Origin: an uncultured Schlesneria sp.
GTDB lineage: Bacteria > Planctomycetota > Planctomycetia > Planctomycetales > Planctomycetaceae
Direction: 5' to 3'
Length of the DNA: 37,596 nt
Assembly (NCBI GenBank): GCA_903904835.1
Contig: CAIVEI010000179.1
Location: 1 to 37,596 of the forward strand
Shown here: piece by piece, positions 23,806 through 32,859 of the stretch
Layout of the letters: each line of letters begins with the position of its first letter
Numbering within the stretch: position 1 is the stretch's first letter
Translations under genes and position numbers: made by a program
The notes under the pieces: model-generated
What the model saw: only the letters and a program-made list of their open reading frames with translations
What the model was told of the DNA's origin: nothing
Database searches by the model: none

Positions 23806-26012
23806 ACACCGTCCGCTCACTAACTTTTGTCTGGGCACCCTGGTCGATCGTGCTCTCGTTGCTCGTGATCGCCGTCACAGCAGGGCTTTGCTACGTCGCC
23901 TGGCAGCGTTCCGGCTATCGTCGATCAATCGGTTTACTGGAATTATTGCGACTGGCACTCGTCTCGCTAGGAGTTTTACTCTTCAACCAGCCGGAATGGG
24001 TTGAAGAGTATCGGCCGGACGACAAGCCGACCGTCGCCGTCTTATGGGATAATTCCGCGAGTATGGAAACGCGGGACGTCACTAATCACGAAACGGCGTC
24101 GACAACCGTTAAAACACGTCGAGAAGCCATCGCGCAACTGACCGATACACCTTTCTGGTCATCGCTGCAGGAACGGTTAACGATCATCGTTCAGCCGTTT
24201 GGAACGGCTGGCGCGACGACAACGACGGGCCGAGGCACGAACTTATATGAGCCGCTCGCAAGCGCACCCCAGCGATTCAAAAATCTGCACGCAGTTGTCC
24301 TGGCATCCGACGGAGACTGGAACGAAGGGCCGCCACCCGTTGAAGCCGCATCTGCACTAAGGCTTAAAGGGGTGCCGGTATTTACTGTTCCGGTCGGAAG
24401 TTCTTCGAGATTGCCCGACGTCGAATTATTAAGCCTCGACTCGCCGACGTTCGGCATCACAGGAAAATCAGTACGGATTCCATTTACGGTCGACAGTACG
24501 CTTCCACGCGAACATCTGACGACGATTAAACTGAAGGTCTCTGACGGTGAAGAGATCACGAAGGAAATTCGGATCGCTCCGATGGGTCGCACCAGCGACT
24601 TCCTGATCTGGAAACCCAAAACAACAGGTGACTATACACTTTCACTCGACGTTCCCAAGCACGCCGATGAACTGGTCGCCGATAACAACAAGCTGTCAGC
24701 CCCCATCGCCATCCGGGAGGAAAAGCTACGGGTTCTCGTGATCGAGTCGGTTCCTCGCTGGGAATATCGTTACCTGAGAAATGCCCTTTCTCGTGATCCC
24801 GGCGTCGAAGTTTCCTGCCTCTTATTTCATCCTGGACTGAATAAAGCGGGTGGCGGCAACAAGGATTACATCAAACAGTTCCCGAAAGGTCTGGACGAGT
24901 TATCGAAATATGATGTTGTCTTCCTGGGTGATGTTGGACTTGAGGACGGACAACTGACAGTCGAAGACTGCCGGTTACTCAAGGGGCTTGTCGAACATCA
25001 GGCCAGTGGACTGGTCTTCATGCCTGGCTTGCTGGGACGGCAGATGTCGCTTTCGGATACTGAACTCGGGAAACTTTGCCCCGTGATTCTCGACCCGGCT
25101 CAACCAGGGGGTTGGGGTTCACGCACACCAAGCCATTTTGAATTGACCGAGCTTGGCCGCCGCAGCCTGCTCACAAAGCTGGCGGATACACAAGATGACA
25201 ACATTGAGGTCTGGGAAGGACTTCCGGGCTTTCAATGGTATGCGCCAGCACTCAAGGTGAAAGCGGGTTGTGAAGTACTTGCAGTTCACAAGGATGTTGC
25301 CAACGAATATGGGCGACTGCCGCTGCTGGCCACCGGAACATATGGCGCGGGTAAGGTTCTGTTCATGGGGACCGACGGTGCCTGGCGATGGCGAAAAGGG
25401 GTCGAAGATAAATACCACTATCGTTTTTGGGGCCAGGTGGTACGCTGGATGGCGTATCAGCGTAACATGGCCAAGGGCGAATCGATGCGGATGTACTATT
25501 CCCCCGAACAACCTCAAGTGCGTCAGACAATTGCCTTAAGTGCCAACGTCATGGAAAAGAGTGGCGAGCCGTTACCGAAGGGGGATGTCACGGCTCGGAT
25601 TGTTGCTCCTTCGGGAAAAGCCGAAACGATCCGGTTTCAGTCGTCTGGCGATGAATGGGGCGCGTTCGCTTCCCGTTTCACCCCGGAAGAACCAGGTAAA
25701 CACGAAGTCTTCCTGAACTGCAAGCAGACTGGTGCAATTTTGGAGGCGTCATTTTTCGTTCAGGGATTGGCCGTCGAACGAATCGGTCGGGCGGCTCGGC
25801 CTGAAGTCATGGAAGAGATTTCACGAGTTTCCAAAGGACAAGTGATCGGACTCGATCGATTAGAGCAAGTGCTGAAATCGCTGGCCGCGTTGCCGGAACC
25901 TTTACCTTCCGTCAGGCGAGTTCAGTTGTGGTGTCATCCGATCGTGGCATCATTATTGGTTGCGATGTTAGGAGCGTTCTGGGTGGGACGTAAAGTTGTT
26001 GGTTTGATTTAA
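23802..26012 (+). CDS. Membrane VWA / glutamine-amidotransferase-like protein, 736 aa
   Basis: Two N-terminal TM helices (about 14-34 and 45-62), a VWA-like domain with DNSAS (83-87) at its start, then an Ig-like segment (about 215-300). From about 309 there is a class I glutamine-amidotransferase-like (ThuA/GATase1) fold: LRVLVIESVPRWEYRYLRNA and later YDVVFLGDVGLEDGQLT. No clear catalytic Cys-His-Glu triad is visible, so it is probably structural. A further Ig-like domain spans about 580-660. The C-terminal helix (IVASLLVAMLGAFWVGRKVV) is a final TM. This architecture recurs after MoxR/DUF58 in Planctomycetes. It overlaps the preceding gene by ATGA. Confidence 0.87.
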   Translation: MNTVRSLTFVWAPWSIVLSLLVIAVTAGLCYVAWQRSGYRRSIGLLELLRLALVSLGVLLFNQPEWVEEYRPDDKPTVAVLWDNSASMETRDVTNHETASTTVKTRREAIAQLTDTPFWSSLQERLTIIVQPFGTAGATTTTGRGTNLYEPLASAPQRFKNLHAVVLASDGDWNEGPPPVEAASALRLKGVPVFTVPVGSSSRLPDVELLSLDSPTFGITGKSVRIPFTVDSTLPREHLTTIKLKVSDGEEITKEIRIAPMGRTSDFLIWKPKTTGDYTLSLDVPKHADELVADNNKLSAPIAIREEKLRVLVIESVPRWEYRYLRNALSRDPGVEVSCLLFHPGLNKAGGGNKDYIKQFPKGLDELSKYDVVFLGDVGLEDGQLTVEDCRLLKGLVEHQASGLVFMPGLLGRQMSLSDTELGKLCPVILDPAQPGGWGSRTPSHFELTELGRRSLLTKLADTQDDNIEVWEGLPGFQWYAPALKVKAGCEVLAVHKDVANEYGRLPLLATGTYGAGKVLFMGTDGAWRWRKGVEDKYHYRFWGQVVRWMAYQRNMAKGESMRMYYSPEQPQVRQTIALSANVMEKSGEPLPKGDVTARIVAPSGKAETIRFQSSGDEWGAFASRFTPEEPGKHEVFLNCKQTGAILEASFFVQGLAVERIGRAARPEVMEEISRVSKGQVIGLDRLEQVLKSLAALPEPLPSVRRVQLWCHPIVASLLVAMLGAFWVGRKVVGLI

Positions 26013-26164
26013 ACGGAATTGAAAGCTGCCGAACAAGAAAAATCCGGGTCGCTTTGGCGACCGGTTTCCTTGGTTCATGATTGATACGATTCGAAATAAC
26101 ATCCGGGTCATGATTTTGCCCGGCACGCATTGAGAGTTTGTTTGTGTTCCAGGAGAAAGCCGAA

Positions 26165-29100
26165 ATGAGCGTTTCACAGCCGAATGCCGGACTGAAGTTG
26201 CCTTCATCGCTAAAAACGCAACTGGATGAATTCCGCCGTCGTGTCTGGACCATCAAGTCCATCGAAGCGGTCTGTGGTGCTCTATTTGGAATTTTTGTTT
26301 CCTATCTGGTCGTCTTCGGACTGGACCGGGTCATGGACACTCCCGCCTGGGCTCGTACTGCGATCTTCTTGATCGCGGTCGCAGCATGTGCCTACGTGCC
26401 GGTCTACCTGCATCGCTGGATCTGGTGCAATCGCCATCTGGAACAACTCGCTCGATTGCTCAGCCGTCGTTATCCAAGCATCGGCGATCAGATGCTCGGG
26501 GTGATTGAACTGGTCCGTAACGATCTGGAGCAGCAACGATCACGAGCGTTGTGTGAAGCGGCCATCAACCAGGTCGCTGATGTCGCAAGCAAGCGAGACT
26601 TCACCGACGCCGTCCCCAACCCACGTCATCGGATGTGGGCCTGGATGGCTGCCGTTCCCGCCGCCGCCGCATTGCTGGTACTCGCCATTTTCCCATCGGC
26701 GGCTTCAAACGCCTGGGCAAGATTTGCCGCTCCATGGCAGCCCACACCTCGCTATACCTTTACGGAAATCGAACGTCTGGCCGACCGGGTTATTGTCCCA
26801 CACGGTGAAGCGGTGACTGTTCCTGTGCAACTTCTGGAAACTTCCAGTTGGCATCCTGCACAAGGGACTGCACAGCTTGGCAGCCAACTTCCGCTGAAAG
26901 CCGAACTGAAAGAGGGTCGTTACGAATTCGAACTACCACCGCAAATCGACGCGGGACGTTTTGATTTACAAATCGGTGACGCACGACAAAGAACTCGCGT
27001 CGAACCAAAACTGCGTCCGGAACTCACGCACGTTGTGGCGGATATCCAATTACCTGAGTACCTCAACCGAACCCAGCCATTGCACAAGGATATTCGTGGT
27101 GGAACCGTCACCGTTGTGAATGGCAGTTCAGCAACGTTCAGCGTCACCGCAAATCGCCCCTTAGTCTCGGGGGAATGGAGAACAGCCGACCGCCCCGAGG
27201 AATCGCTCGCCATCGCCCCAAGCCCCAACTCTTCCAGCGAAACGATGTCGAGTCCTGTCATCCCGATCGACGCCTCGAAAAAACTCCAGTTTCAATGGAA
27301 AGACGAATATGGGTTGATGGGAAAAGAGCCGTTAACAATCACGATCAACTCTCGAGAAGACGAAGCGCCATCACTGGCGTGTGAGGATCTTCCGCGCCAG
27401 AGGGTTGTGATCGATTCGGAAACCTTAACGTTCAAAGTCCGTGCTCAAGACGATTTCGGGATCAAGGTTGTGGGTATCGAATGGAAAGGGGCCGACAAGT
27501 CCGCAGTCTCAAAGCCGGCACATGGCGAAAGAGTCTTAGCCGCTGGTGCCAGTGAAAAAGAACTGCTGGAACTGACAGGAACGTTCTGTGCCAAAACTCT
27601 CGACATCGAACCGCAACCTCTTCACGTTCGGTTGTTTGTTGAGGATTATTTTCCTGGCAGATCTCGGACGTATTCGACTCCTTTCGTCCTCTACGTGTTG
27701 AGTGCCGAACAGCATTCTATCTGGCTGACGGAACAATTGAGCAAATGGCACCGACAGTCGCTGGAAGTTCGTGACCGCGAAATGCAACTCCATCACACGA
27801 ACCAGGAACTTCGCATGCTCTCATCCGAAGAACTTGATCAACCTGAAAATCGGCGAAGAATTGAAACTCAGTCGACCGCCGAACGAGCCAATGGTCGACG
27901 ACTGACGGGCCTTGTGAATGGTGGCGAAGACCTGATTCGCCAGGCGATGCGTAATCCAGAATTTGGCGTCGGGCACCTCGAAAAGTGGGCCGAGATGCTG
28001 CAGATCTTGAAGGACATTTCGGGAAATCGGATGCCCAACGTGGCGGACCTGTTGAAGCAGTCATCACAGGCGCCTGGCATGCTGGCCAGCCAGTCACCCA
28101 AACCAAACGGGCCAACAGCGGGACAGAATCGAGCCAGCGGATCGGGTGCACCGCAAAAACCAGGTGAAAGCAAGCCGAAACCTGCCGTTCCAACTGTTGC
28201 TGATGGCGAATCTTCGCAAAACCCTGCCAAGAAGCAGGAAGGTGAACCTGAAGAACCGAGCAATTCCAGTCCTCGACTCGGATTGCCGATGACGACAATT
28301 ATTGCCGCCGGAAACAACAAACCCAAGCCGCCAGCTCCTGCAGCAAAGAAGCTGGACGAAGCGGTCAAAGCACAGCAGGATCTGTTGGCTGAATTCGACA
28401 AGATCGCCGACGAACTGAATAAGGTTCTGGCGAACCTGGAAGGAAGCACGCTGGTCAAACGATTGAAAGCCGCTTCGCGAAAGCAATACATGGTCGCTGG
28501 TAAAATCGGTGACCAGGTGAGTGGCGCGTTTGGCTTGAAGAACAAGACCGCTGGCCCATTGAAACAGGCGATGGAAGACTTGTCGAAACAAGAAGCGGCC
28601 AGCAGCCAGGACGTTTCAATGATCATGGACGACATGCAATCGTATTTTGAACGCCGACGCTTTCAGCGATTCAAAACAGTTCTCGACGAAATGCGCACGC
28701 AAGACGCCATCGGCAGCTTGCGTCAATTGGGAGATGACCTGAAAGTCGAAACCGGGATGTCGATTGCCCAGTGTGAATTCTGGTCGGATACGCTTGATCG
28801 ATGGGCCGACGATCTGGTCGACCCCGCCTGCTGCGGCAAGTGTCCTGGTTGCAAATCTAAAGCCAGCCTTCCTCCGTCCGTTGTGCTGGAAGCGATGCAG
28901 ATCCTGGAAGCCGAAGTCAATTTGCGGGAAGAAACCCGAGTCGCGGAACAAGCCCGCCCGGCGATCTCACCTGCGGAGTACGGTGATCGAGCAAATCAAC
29001 TGTCGAAGACTCAGGACGAACTTTCTGATCGAGTTGCCAAACTGACCATGCGCATTCGAGAACTACCTGATGGCGAAGAGGAATTCGCCAAAGAAATCGG

Positions 29101-29455
29101 TCTCCTGAATCGAGTCGAACTGGTGATGGATGAGGCGACAGGTCTGCTGAAGAGTCCCGATACCGGTGCGCGAGCCGTCGGGGCCGAAACGGAAGCAATT
29201 GAACTGCTGCTTCAATCGAAAAAGATCAATCCCAAGAGTGGAGGTGGAGGGGGATCGAGTCCTGGCGGAGGTGGTGAAGGGACAACGAACGATTCGGCCC
29301 TGGCTTTGGTCGGATCGGGAGTCAATGACAAGGAAGTACGCGAAGACCGAGGAATCTCTCAAGCGACAGGTGAATCGGGTGCATCATTGCCTGAAGAGTT
29401 TCGAGCGGGACTGGATGAATACTTCAATCGCCTCGAACGAGATTCCAGCAAATAG
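26165..29455 (+). CDS. DUF4175-like multi-TM coiled-coil membrane protein, 1096 aa
   Basis: The ATG at 26165 follows CCAGGAGAAAGCC, a good Shine-Dalgarno; nine earlier in-frame codons are rejected. Likely TM segments: about 33-53, 63-83 and 159-177, in the arrangement seen in DUF4175-like proteins. A beta-rich extracytoplasmic part follows (about 210-500), then long helical/coiled-coil stretches (about 530-640 and 740-1000) separated by a Pro/Ser/Lys-rich linker (about 640-720). A compact Cys cluster, C889-C890-x2-C893-x2-C896 (PACCGKCPGCKSK), may bind metal. A Gly-rich stretch (SGGGGGSSPGGGGEG) precedes the C-terminus. It closes the Bat-like operon, 152 bases after the previous gene. Probably a scaffold; no enzymatic motif found. 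Confidence 0.85.
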   Translation: MSVSQPNAGLKLPSSLKTQLDEFRRRVWTIKSIEAVCGALFGIFVSYLVVFGLDRVMDTPAWARTAIFLIAVAACAYVPVYLHRWIWCNRHLEQLARLLSRRYPSIGDQMLGVIELVRNDLEQQRSRALCEAAINQVADVASKRDFTDAVPNPRHRMWAWMAAVPAAAALLVLAIFPSAASNAWARFAAPWQPTPRYTFTEIERLADRVIVPHGEAVTVPVQLLETSSWHPAQGTAQLGSQLPLKAELKEGRYEFELPPQIDAGRFDLQIGDARQRTRVEPKLRPELTHVVADIQLPEYLNRTQPLHKDIRGGTVTVVNGSSATFSVTANRPLVSGEWRTADRPEESLAIAPSPNSSSETMSSPVIPIDASKKLQFQWKDEYGLMGKEPLTITINSREDEAPSLACEDLPRQRVVIDSETLTFKVRAQDDFGIKVVGIEWKGADKSAVSKPAHGERVLAAGASEKELLELTGTFCAKTLDIEPQPLHVRLFVEDYFPGRSRTYSTPFVLYVLSAEQHSIWLTEQLSKWHRQSLEVRDREMQLHHTNQELRMLSSEELDQPENRRRIETQSTAERANGRRLTGLVNGGEDLIRQAMRNPEFGVGHLEKWAEMLQILKDISGNRMPNVADLLKQSSQAPGMLASQSPKPNGPTAGQNRASGSGAPQKPGESKPKPAVPTVADGESSQNPAKKQEGEPEEPSNSSPRLGLPMTTIIAAGNNKPKPPAPAAKKLDEAVKAQQDLLAEFDKIADELNKVLANLEGSTLVKRLKAASRKQYMVAGKIGDQVSGAFGLKNKTAGPLKQAMEDLSKQEAASSQDVSMIMDDMQSYFERRRFQRFKTVLDEMRTQDAIGSLRQLGDDLKVETGMSIAQCEFWSDTLDRWADDLVDPACCGKCPGCKSKASLPPSVVLEAMQILEAEVNLREETRVAEQARPAISPAEYGDRANQLSKTQDELSDRVAKLTMRIRELPDGEEEFAKEIGLLNRVELVMDEATGLLKSPDTGARAVGAETEAIELLLQSKKINPKSGGGGGSSPGGGGEGTTNDSALALVGSGVNDKEVREDRGISQATGESGASLPEEFRAGLDEYFNRLERDSSK

Positions 29456-29640
29456 AGGTGATTTGTCATGTGGTCATAACATGGCCATTGCCCGCACACC
29501 AATGGGAGGGCGAGACTGGTTTGATGAAACGTTCGTAATACAGAAAATGACTTGCGGCGAAAGCCTTGAAATTAACGACGGAAAATGTCGCTGAAATGTC
29601 GCTGATTAGTTACTTCGTTTTGAAATTGCGTTGAGTATCC

Positions 29641-30615
29641 ATGAGAAATCTCGTGCAGAACAAGATTGCCAAAGCTTTGCTGTTCGTCATCGCGTCGGCG
29701 TGTTCCGCGAGCGCAGATGATGAGCCGTCCAAGGAGACAGTCAAAGTCGTCGGCACCGTCATCGAGGTCAAGCAGGAAAAACCGAAGAAGGAGCCGGAAC
29801 GGAACGAACCTGCCGATCGTCTGAATCTTGATGTTTTGATCGCCCCGCTTCAGCTTTTGTTTGGCGGCGGGGGTGGCGGTGGTGCGATGCAAGCGCCAGT
29901 GGCATTTAACGTCAACCTGGTCGACGCTCAAAATGACGCTCTGATGCAGCAGTTTCTCGTACAGTATCGACCGTTTCTGACAGAGGAACTGGGATTCGTT
30001 CGTCTGGTTTGCAGCGACCTTTCGAAAGAGCAGCGTCCAAAAATCAAAGCGGCAGGCGAAGCCAGTTTGAAACAAGCGGCAAAGGAAATGGCCCAATTTC
30101 AAAATCGCCAAAACCAGGGGATCGCGATTCAACCGCGAACGCAACCTAAACCGCGAAAAATGGTCCGTGAGGCAGTCTCGAAAGCGCTTCGGGAAACGTT
30201 AACGGTCGAGCAGATGCAACGGTACTCACTCGAAGCAAACGCACGAAAGCAGCAGCGAAAACGAGCCGCGATACTATGTGTCGTCTCGAGACTGGATGGA
30301 TGCCTGAGCCTGAGTACCGATCAACGCGAGAAAATCATTGACTCAATCTCGTCTCATTGGGAAGACAAATGGGAACAGTGGTTGATCATTAATGTGTATG
30401 GAGATCAATACTTCCCTGAAATGCCGGAACAATACGTCGCACCGATTTTAAATCCAGATCAGAAGTCCATCTGGAATGGGCTGCAGAAAATCAATTTGGG
30501 TGTGTGGTGGGGAAACAATGGACAACCCCCCCCGAGCGATGGTTGGTGGGGTGACGAACCTGATGCGGTAGATCAGGCAAATGGGCAACCGGCTTTCATT
30601 TTCCGGGGCGATTGA
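29641..30615 (+). CDS. Secreted LTxxQ-like family protein, first and most divergent paralogue, 324 aa
   Basis: Unknown function. Signal peptide MRNLVQNKIAKALLFVIASA, cleavage near ASADD. It has a Gly run at about 75-81. Features shared with the five following genes: LSKEQRPKIKAAGEASLKQ (about 127-145), RETLTVEQMQRYSLEAN (about 184-200), LSLSTDQREKIIDSISSHWE (about 222-241) and PILNPDQKSIWNGLQ (about 268-282). Each motif is L-[ST]-x-x-Q, the pattern of Spy/CpxP-type periplasmic chaperones, but overall similarity to those is not claimed. The C-terminus is Trp-rich (GVWWGNNGQPPPSDGWWGDE). It starts 185 bases after the DUF4175-like gene and ends 48 bases before the next paralogue. No clear Shine-Dalgarno. 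Confidence 0.75.
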   Translation: MRNLVQNKIAKALLFVIASACSASADDEPSKETVKVVGTVIEVKQEKPKKEPERNEPADRLNLDVLIAPLQLLFGGGGGGGAMQAPVAFNVNLVDAQNDALMQQFLVQYRPFLTEELGFVRLVCSDLSKEQRPKIKAAGEASLKQAAKEMAQFQNRQNQGIAIQPRTQPKPRKMVREAVSKALRETLTVEQMQRYSLEANARKQQRKRAAILCVVSRLDGCLSLSTDQREKIIDSISSHWEDKWEQWLIINVYGDQYFPEMPEQYVAPILNPDQKSIWNGLQKINLGVWWGNNGQPPPSDGWWGDEPDAVDQANGQPAFIFRGD

Positions 30616-30663
30616 CATCATCCAAACGGAAGAGGCTGTTGGGACCCTCGTGGAGTAACATGG

Positions 30664-31836
30664 ATGAGACCAAGTTGGTATCGAGAGAATGATCACGGCC
30701 AGGAACTGAGCGTTCCTACGCTAGCCCGACGCGCAAGCGAGGGATCTTGTATGCAATTTGAGGGGTCGTATCGTCAACAGAACGAGGATCCCTCACCTGC
30801 GCGTTTTAGTCTCCCCACATCAGCCCGATGCGCGAGCGAGGGATCTTCTCTTCAATTCGATAAAGATCCCTCGCTTGCGCGTCGGGCTAGCGTTTGGAGC
30901 CTGTTCTCGAAAAATTGTTTAATCGCCATTGTGTTCTTGATCGTTGGGTCGTCATTCGCATGTGCCGCTCCTGATGACGTCGAAGCGGTCAAACAAGACG
31001 AACAGCAGGTCAACGTCCAGTTGTTTCAGATGGACGAAAACAACTTTGATGCAAACGTCTTTCAACCGAGCGGCAACGCCAAGACCGCTCGAACCCAAAT
31101 CGAAACCAAACTGAAGTTGCAACTGGACGAACTCCAACGCGTTTGCGGGATCACCGAAGCTCAAAAGCTGAAGCTGACGCTGGCGGCCAGTTCCGATATC
31201 AAGCGATTCTTCGACGAGGTTGACAAGGTCCGTAAAAAGATCAAAGGGGGGAAGCTCGACCAGAATGAATGGAACAACATCTGGCAAGAGATCCAACCGC
31301 TGCGTATCAAGCAATCAACGGGCCTTTTCGGGGACGCGTCATTCTTCGCTAAAACCGTTCGTAAGACGCTGAGCGAAGAACAAATCCAGAAGTATGAACT
31401 CGTCGTGAATGAACGACGTAAGTTCCGCTATCGTGCGAGTCTTGAAGTGGTCGTGACAAACCTCGAAAGCACAGTACCTTTACGGCATACGCAGCACGAA
31501 GCCATCGTCAAGTTGCTGTTAGACGAAACTCAGCCGCCGCCGACGTTTGGCCAGTACGACCAGTATTTAGTCATGCATCAACTAGGAAAACTCGCCGAAC
31601 CCAAATTAAAACCATTGCTTGATGAGCATCAATGGAAGCTGATGGAAGGGCAGATTCAACAATTCAAGGGGATGGAGCAATTCCTGATTCAGAACGGACT
31701 CATTCCCAAAGAGGATGAAGAACTGAAAGCACGAGTCACTGTCAAGAAACGAATCCCTGCTGCACACCAGCAAGCGGACGCAGAAGAACCAGAAAATCAG
31801 ACCCGAGAAAAACCCGTTCCCTGCCCTGATCCCTGA
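30664..31836 (+). CDS. Secreted LTxxQ-like paralogue 2, repeat-derived N-terminal extension, 390 aa
   Basis: The signal peptide (KNCLIAIVFLIVGSSFACAA) begins only at about residue 83. The preceding 80 residues are translated from the dispersed repeat (LARRASEGS at about 20-28, DPSLARRAS at about 68-76). GGAG at 30652-30655 sits 8 bases before the ATG at 30664, and the repeat itself provides GAGGGA 6 bases before an ATG at 30751. No ATG, GTG or TTG lies between 30751 and the signal-peptide core, so either an N-extended precursor is made or the native start was lost. Core blocks: GNAKTARTQIETK (137-149), ITEAQKLKLTLAAS (163-176), FGDASFFAKTVRKTLSEEQ (222-240), LRHTQHEAIVKLLLDE (273-288) and LKPLLDEHQW (315-324). 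Function unknown; part of the six-gene array. Confidence 0.75.
   Translation: MRPSWYRENDHGQELSVPTLARRASEGSCMQFEGSYRQQNEDPSPARFSLPTSARCASEGSSLQFDKDPSLARRASVWSLFSKNCLIAIVFLIVGSSFACAAPDDVEAVKQDEQQVNVQLFQMDENNFDANVFQPSGNAKTARTQIETKLKLQLDELQRVCGITEAQKLKLTLAASSDIKRFFDEVDKVRKKIKGGKLDQNEWNNIWQEIQPLRIKQSTGLFGDASFFAKTVRKTLSEEQIQKYELVVNERRKFRYRASLEVVVTNLESTVPLRHTQHEAIVKLLLDETQPPPTFGQYDQYLVMHQLGKLAEPKLKPLLDEHQWKLMEGQIQQFKGMEQFLIQNGLIPKEDEELKARVTVKKRIPAAHQQADAEEPENQTREKPVPCPDP
30722..30890. repeat. Cluster of four repeat copies inside the start of paralogue 2
   Basis: Copies lie at 30722-30748 (minus orientation), 30787-30803 (plus, degenerate), 30821-30847 (minus, two changes) and 30863-30890 (plus). 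They form two successive hairpins. The stretch stays in frame with the downstream gene through all four copies. Confidence 0.85.
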
Positions 31837-31848
31837 GTTGAGGCTGTC

Positions 31849-32859
31849 ATGGACATGCCACGTTTTCACTTTTCGAAACTTCTGATCGTCGTCACGATTC
31901 TTGTATCGTGCGGCGTGAGCGTCCGGTCTGAGGATCTTGGTCGCCAGGAAGAGATCATCCGCTTAAAACAGGCCCAGAACGAGAGATTAGAGGATGCCAG
32001 GTTAATCGCCGAAAAAGCTCAGCGAGATGCAAAGTTTGTTTTCCAGAATGTCCACGCCGGCAACGATGTCATCCTCCCTCAAGTCCATCATATCGACCTT
32101 CTGGTTTATCGAACGACTGTGTTTTATGGCCAACAGCAAATCGAAAATCAACTTGCAGATAAGGTTCAGCAGTTAAGTTCCGAGTATGACCTTTCGGAAG
32201 CTCAGCAAGCCAAACTGTTGCTCGCGGCACAGTGTGAAGCAAAACTGTTTTCGAACGCGGTTGATGAGTTGCGTCAGAAATATAACTCTTTGGGGTCCGA
32301 CCGTATCGGACAGCTTGAGCTCCTGAAGCAAGCTCAGACTTTGCAACATAAGCGTCAGACATTATTCGGCCCCGACTCCTTTTCCTCGAAAGTGATGGCC
32401 AGGACGGTGACTGGCGAGCAATTGTCAAAGCACCGGGCAGCACTGGACGACCGCCTGAGACTTCGACATCGCTCAAACATTGAAGGCGCGATCCGGGATA
32501 TTGAACGTCATGTCGTGATCAAGATCCCACAACAAGAGGCGCTCGTCGAATTGCTGATTTCGGAAATTCCACCTCCGAAATCGAGTCACGATTACGATGA
32601 GACCCTCGTCAAATATCAGCTTTCCCGAATCCCCGAACAGAAGTTGCGACCCATTTTTGATGAAGATCAATGGCCGCAAGTTCGCCAGGCGCTCGACGGC
32701 TTTCACGAGTTGGAAGCAGCGCTGGCGCAACAGGGCCTGATTGGGGAAGAAGGTGTAGAAGCCTCGAATCCAGCGACGATTCCTGATCAAACAAAGATAC
32801 CGACCGACGCAGCTCCAATTAAGCGAGACCGAGCGCAGCAAGAGGGGGGAAAACCATGA
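31849..32859 (+). CDS. Secreted LTxxQ-like paralogue 3, 336 aa
   Basis: Signal peptide MDMPRFHFSKLLIVVTILVS, cleavage near VRSED; an ATG two codons on is equally possible. A Glu/Arg/Gln-rich helix (about 30-65) follows, then the shared blocks: LSEAQQAKLLLAAQ (115-128), LFGPDSFSSKVMARTVTGEQ (172-191), IERHVVIKIPQQEALVELLI (218-237) and RPIFDEDQWPQVRQ (267-280). Spacing between blocks is like that of paralogue 2. The tail is Pro/Ala/Lys-rich. It follows paralogue 2 by 12 bases and its stop overlaps the next start (ATGA), so it is co-translated with paralogue 4. No known family is assigned. Confidence 0.8.
   Translation: MDMPRFHFSKLLIVVTILVSCGVSVRSEDLGRQEEIIRLKQAQNERLEDARLIAEKAQRDAKFVFQNVHAGNDVILPQVHHIDLLVYRTTVFYGQQQIENQLADKVQQLSSEYDLSEAQQAKLLLAAQCEAKLFSNAVDELRQKYNSLGSDRIGQLELLKQAQTLQHKRQTLFGPDSFSSKVMARTVTGEQLSKHRAALDDRLRLRHRSNIEGAIRDIERHVVIKIPQQEALVELLISEIPPPKSSHDYDETLVKYQLSRIPEQKLRPIFDEDQWPQVRQALDGFHELEAALAQQGLIGEEGVEASNPATIPDQTKIPTDAAPIKRDRAQQEGGKP

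Noticed and set aside
26045-26064. Possible terminator after the VWA/GATase-like gene
   Set aside because: Only a 6-bp stem (GGTCGC/GCGACC) with no T-run; too weak to call.
27868-28635. Minus-strand frame of 255 codons inside the DUF4175-like gene
   Set aside because: Antisense to coding DNA with low-complexity Ser/Phe-rich translation; no independent support.
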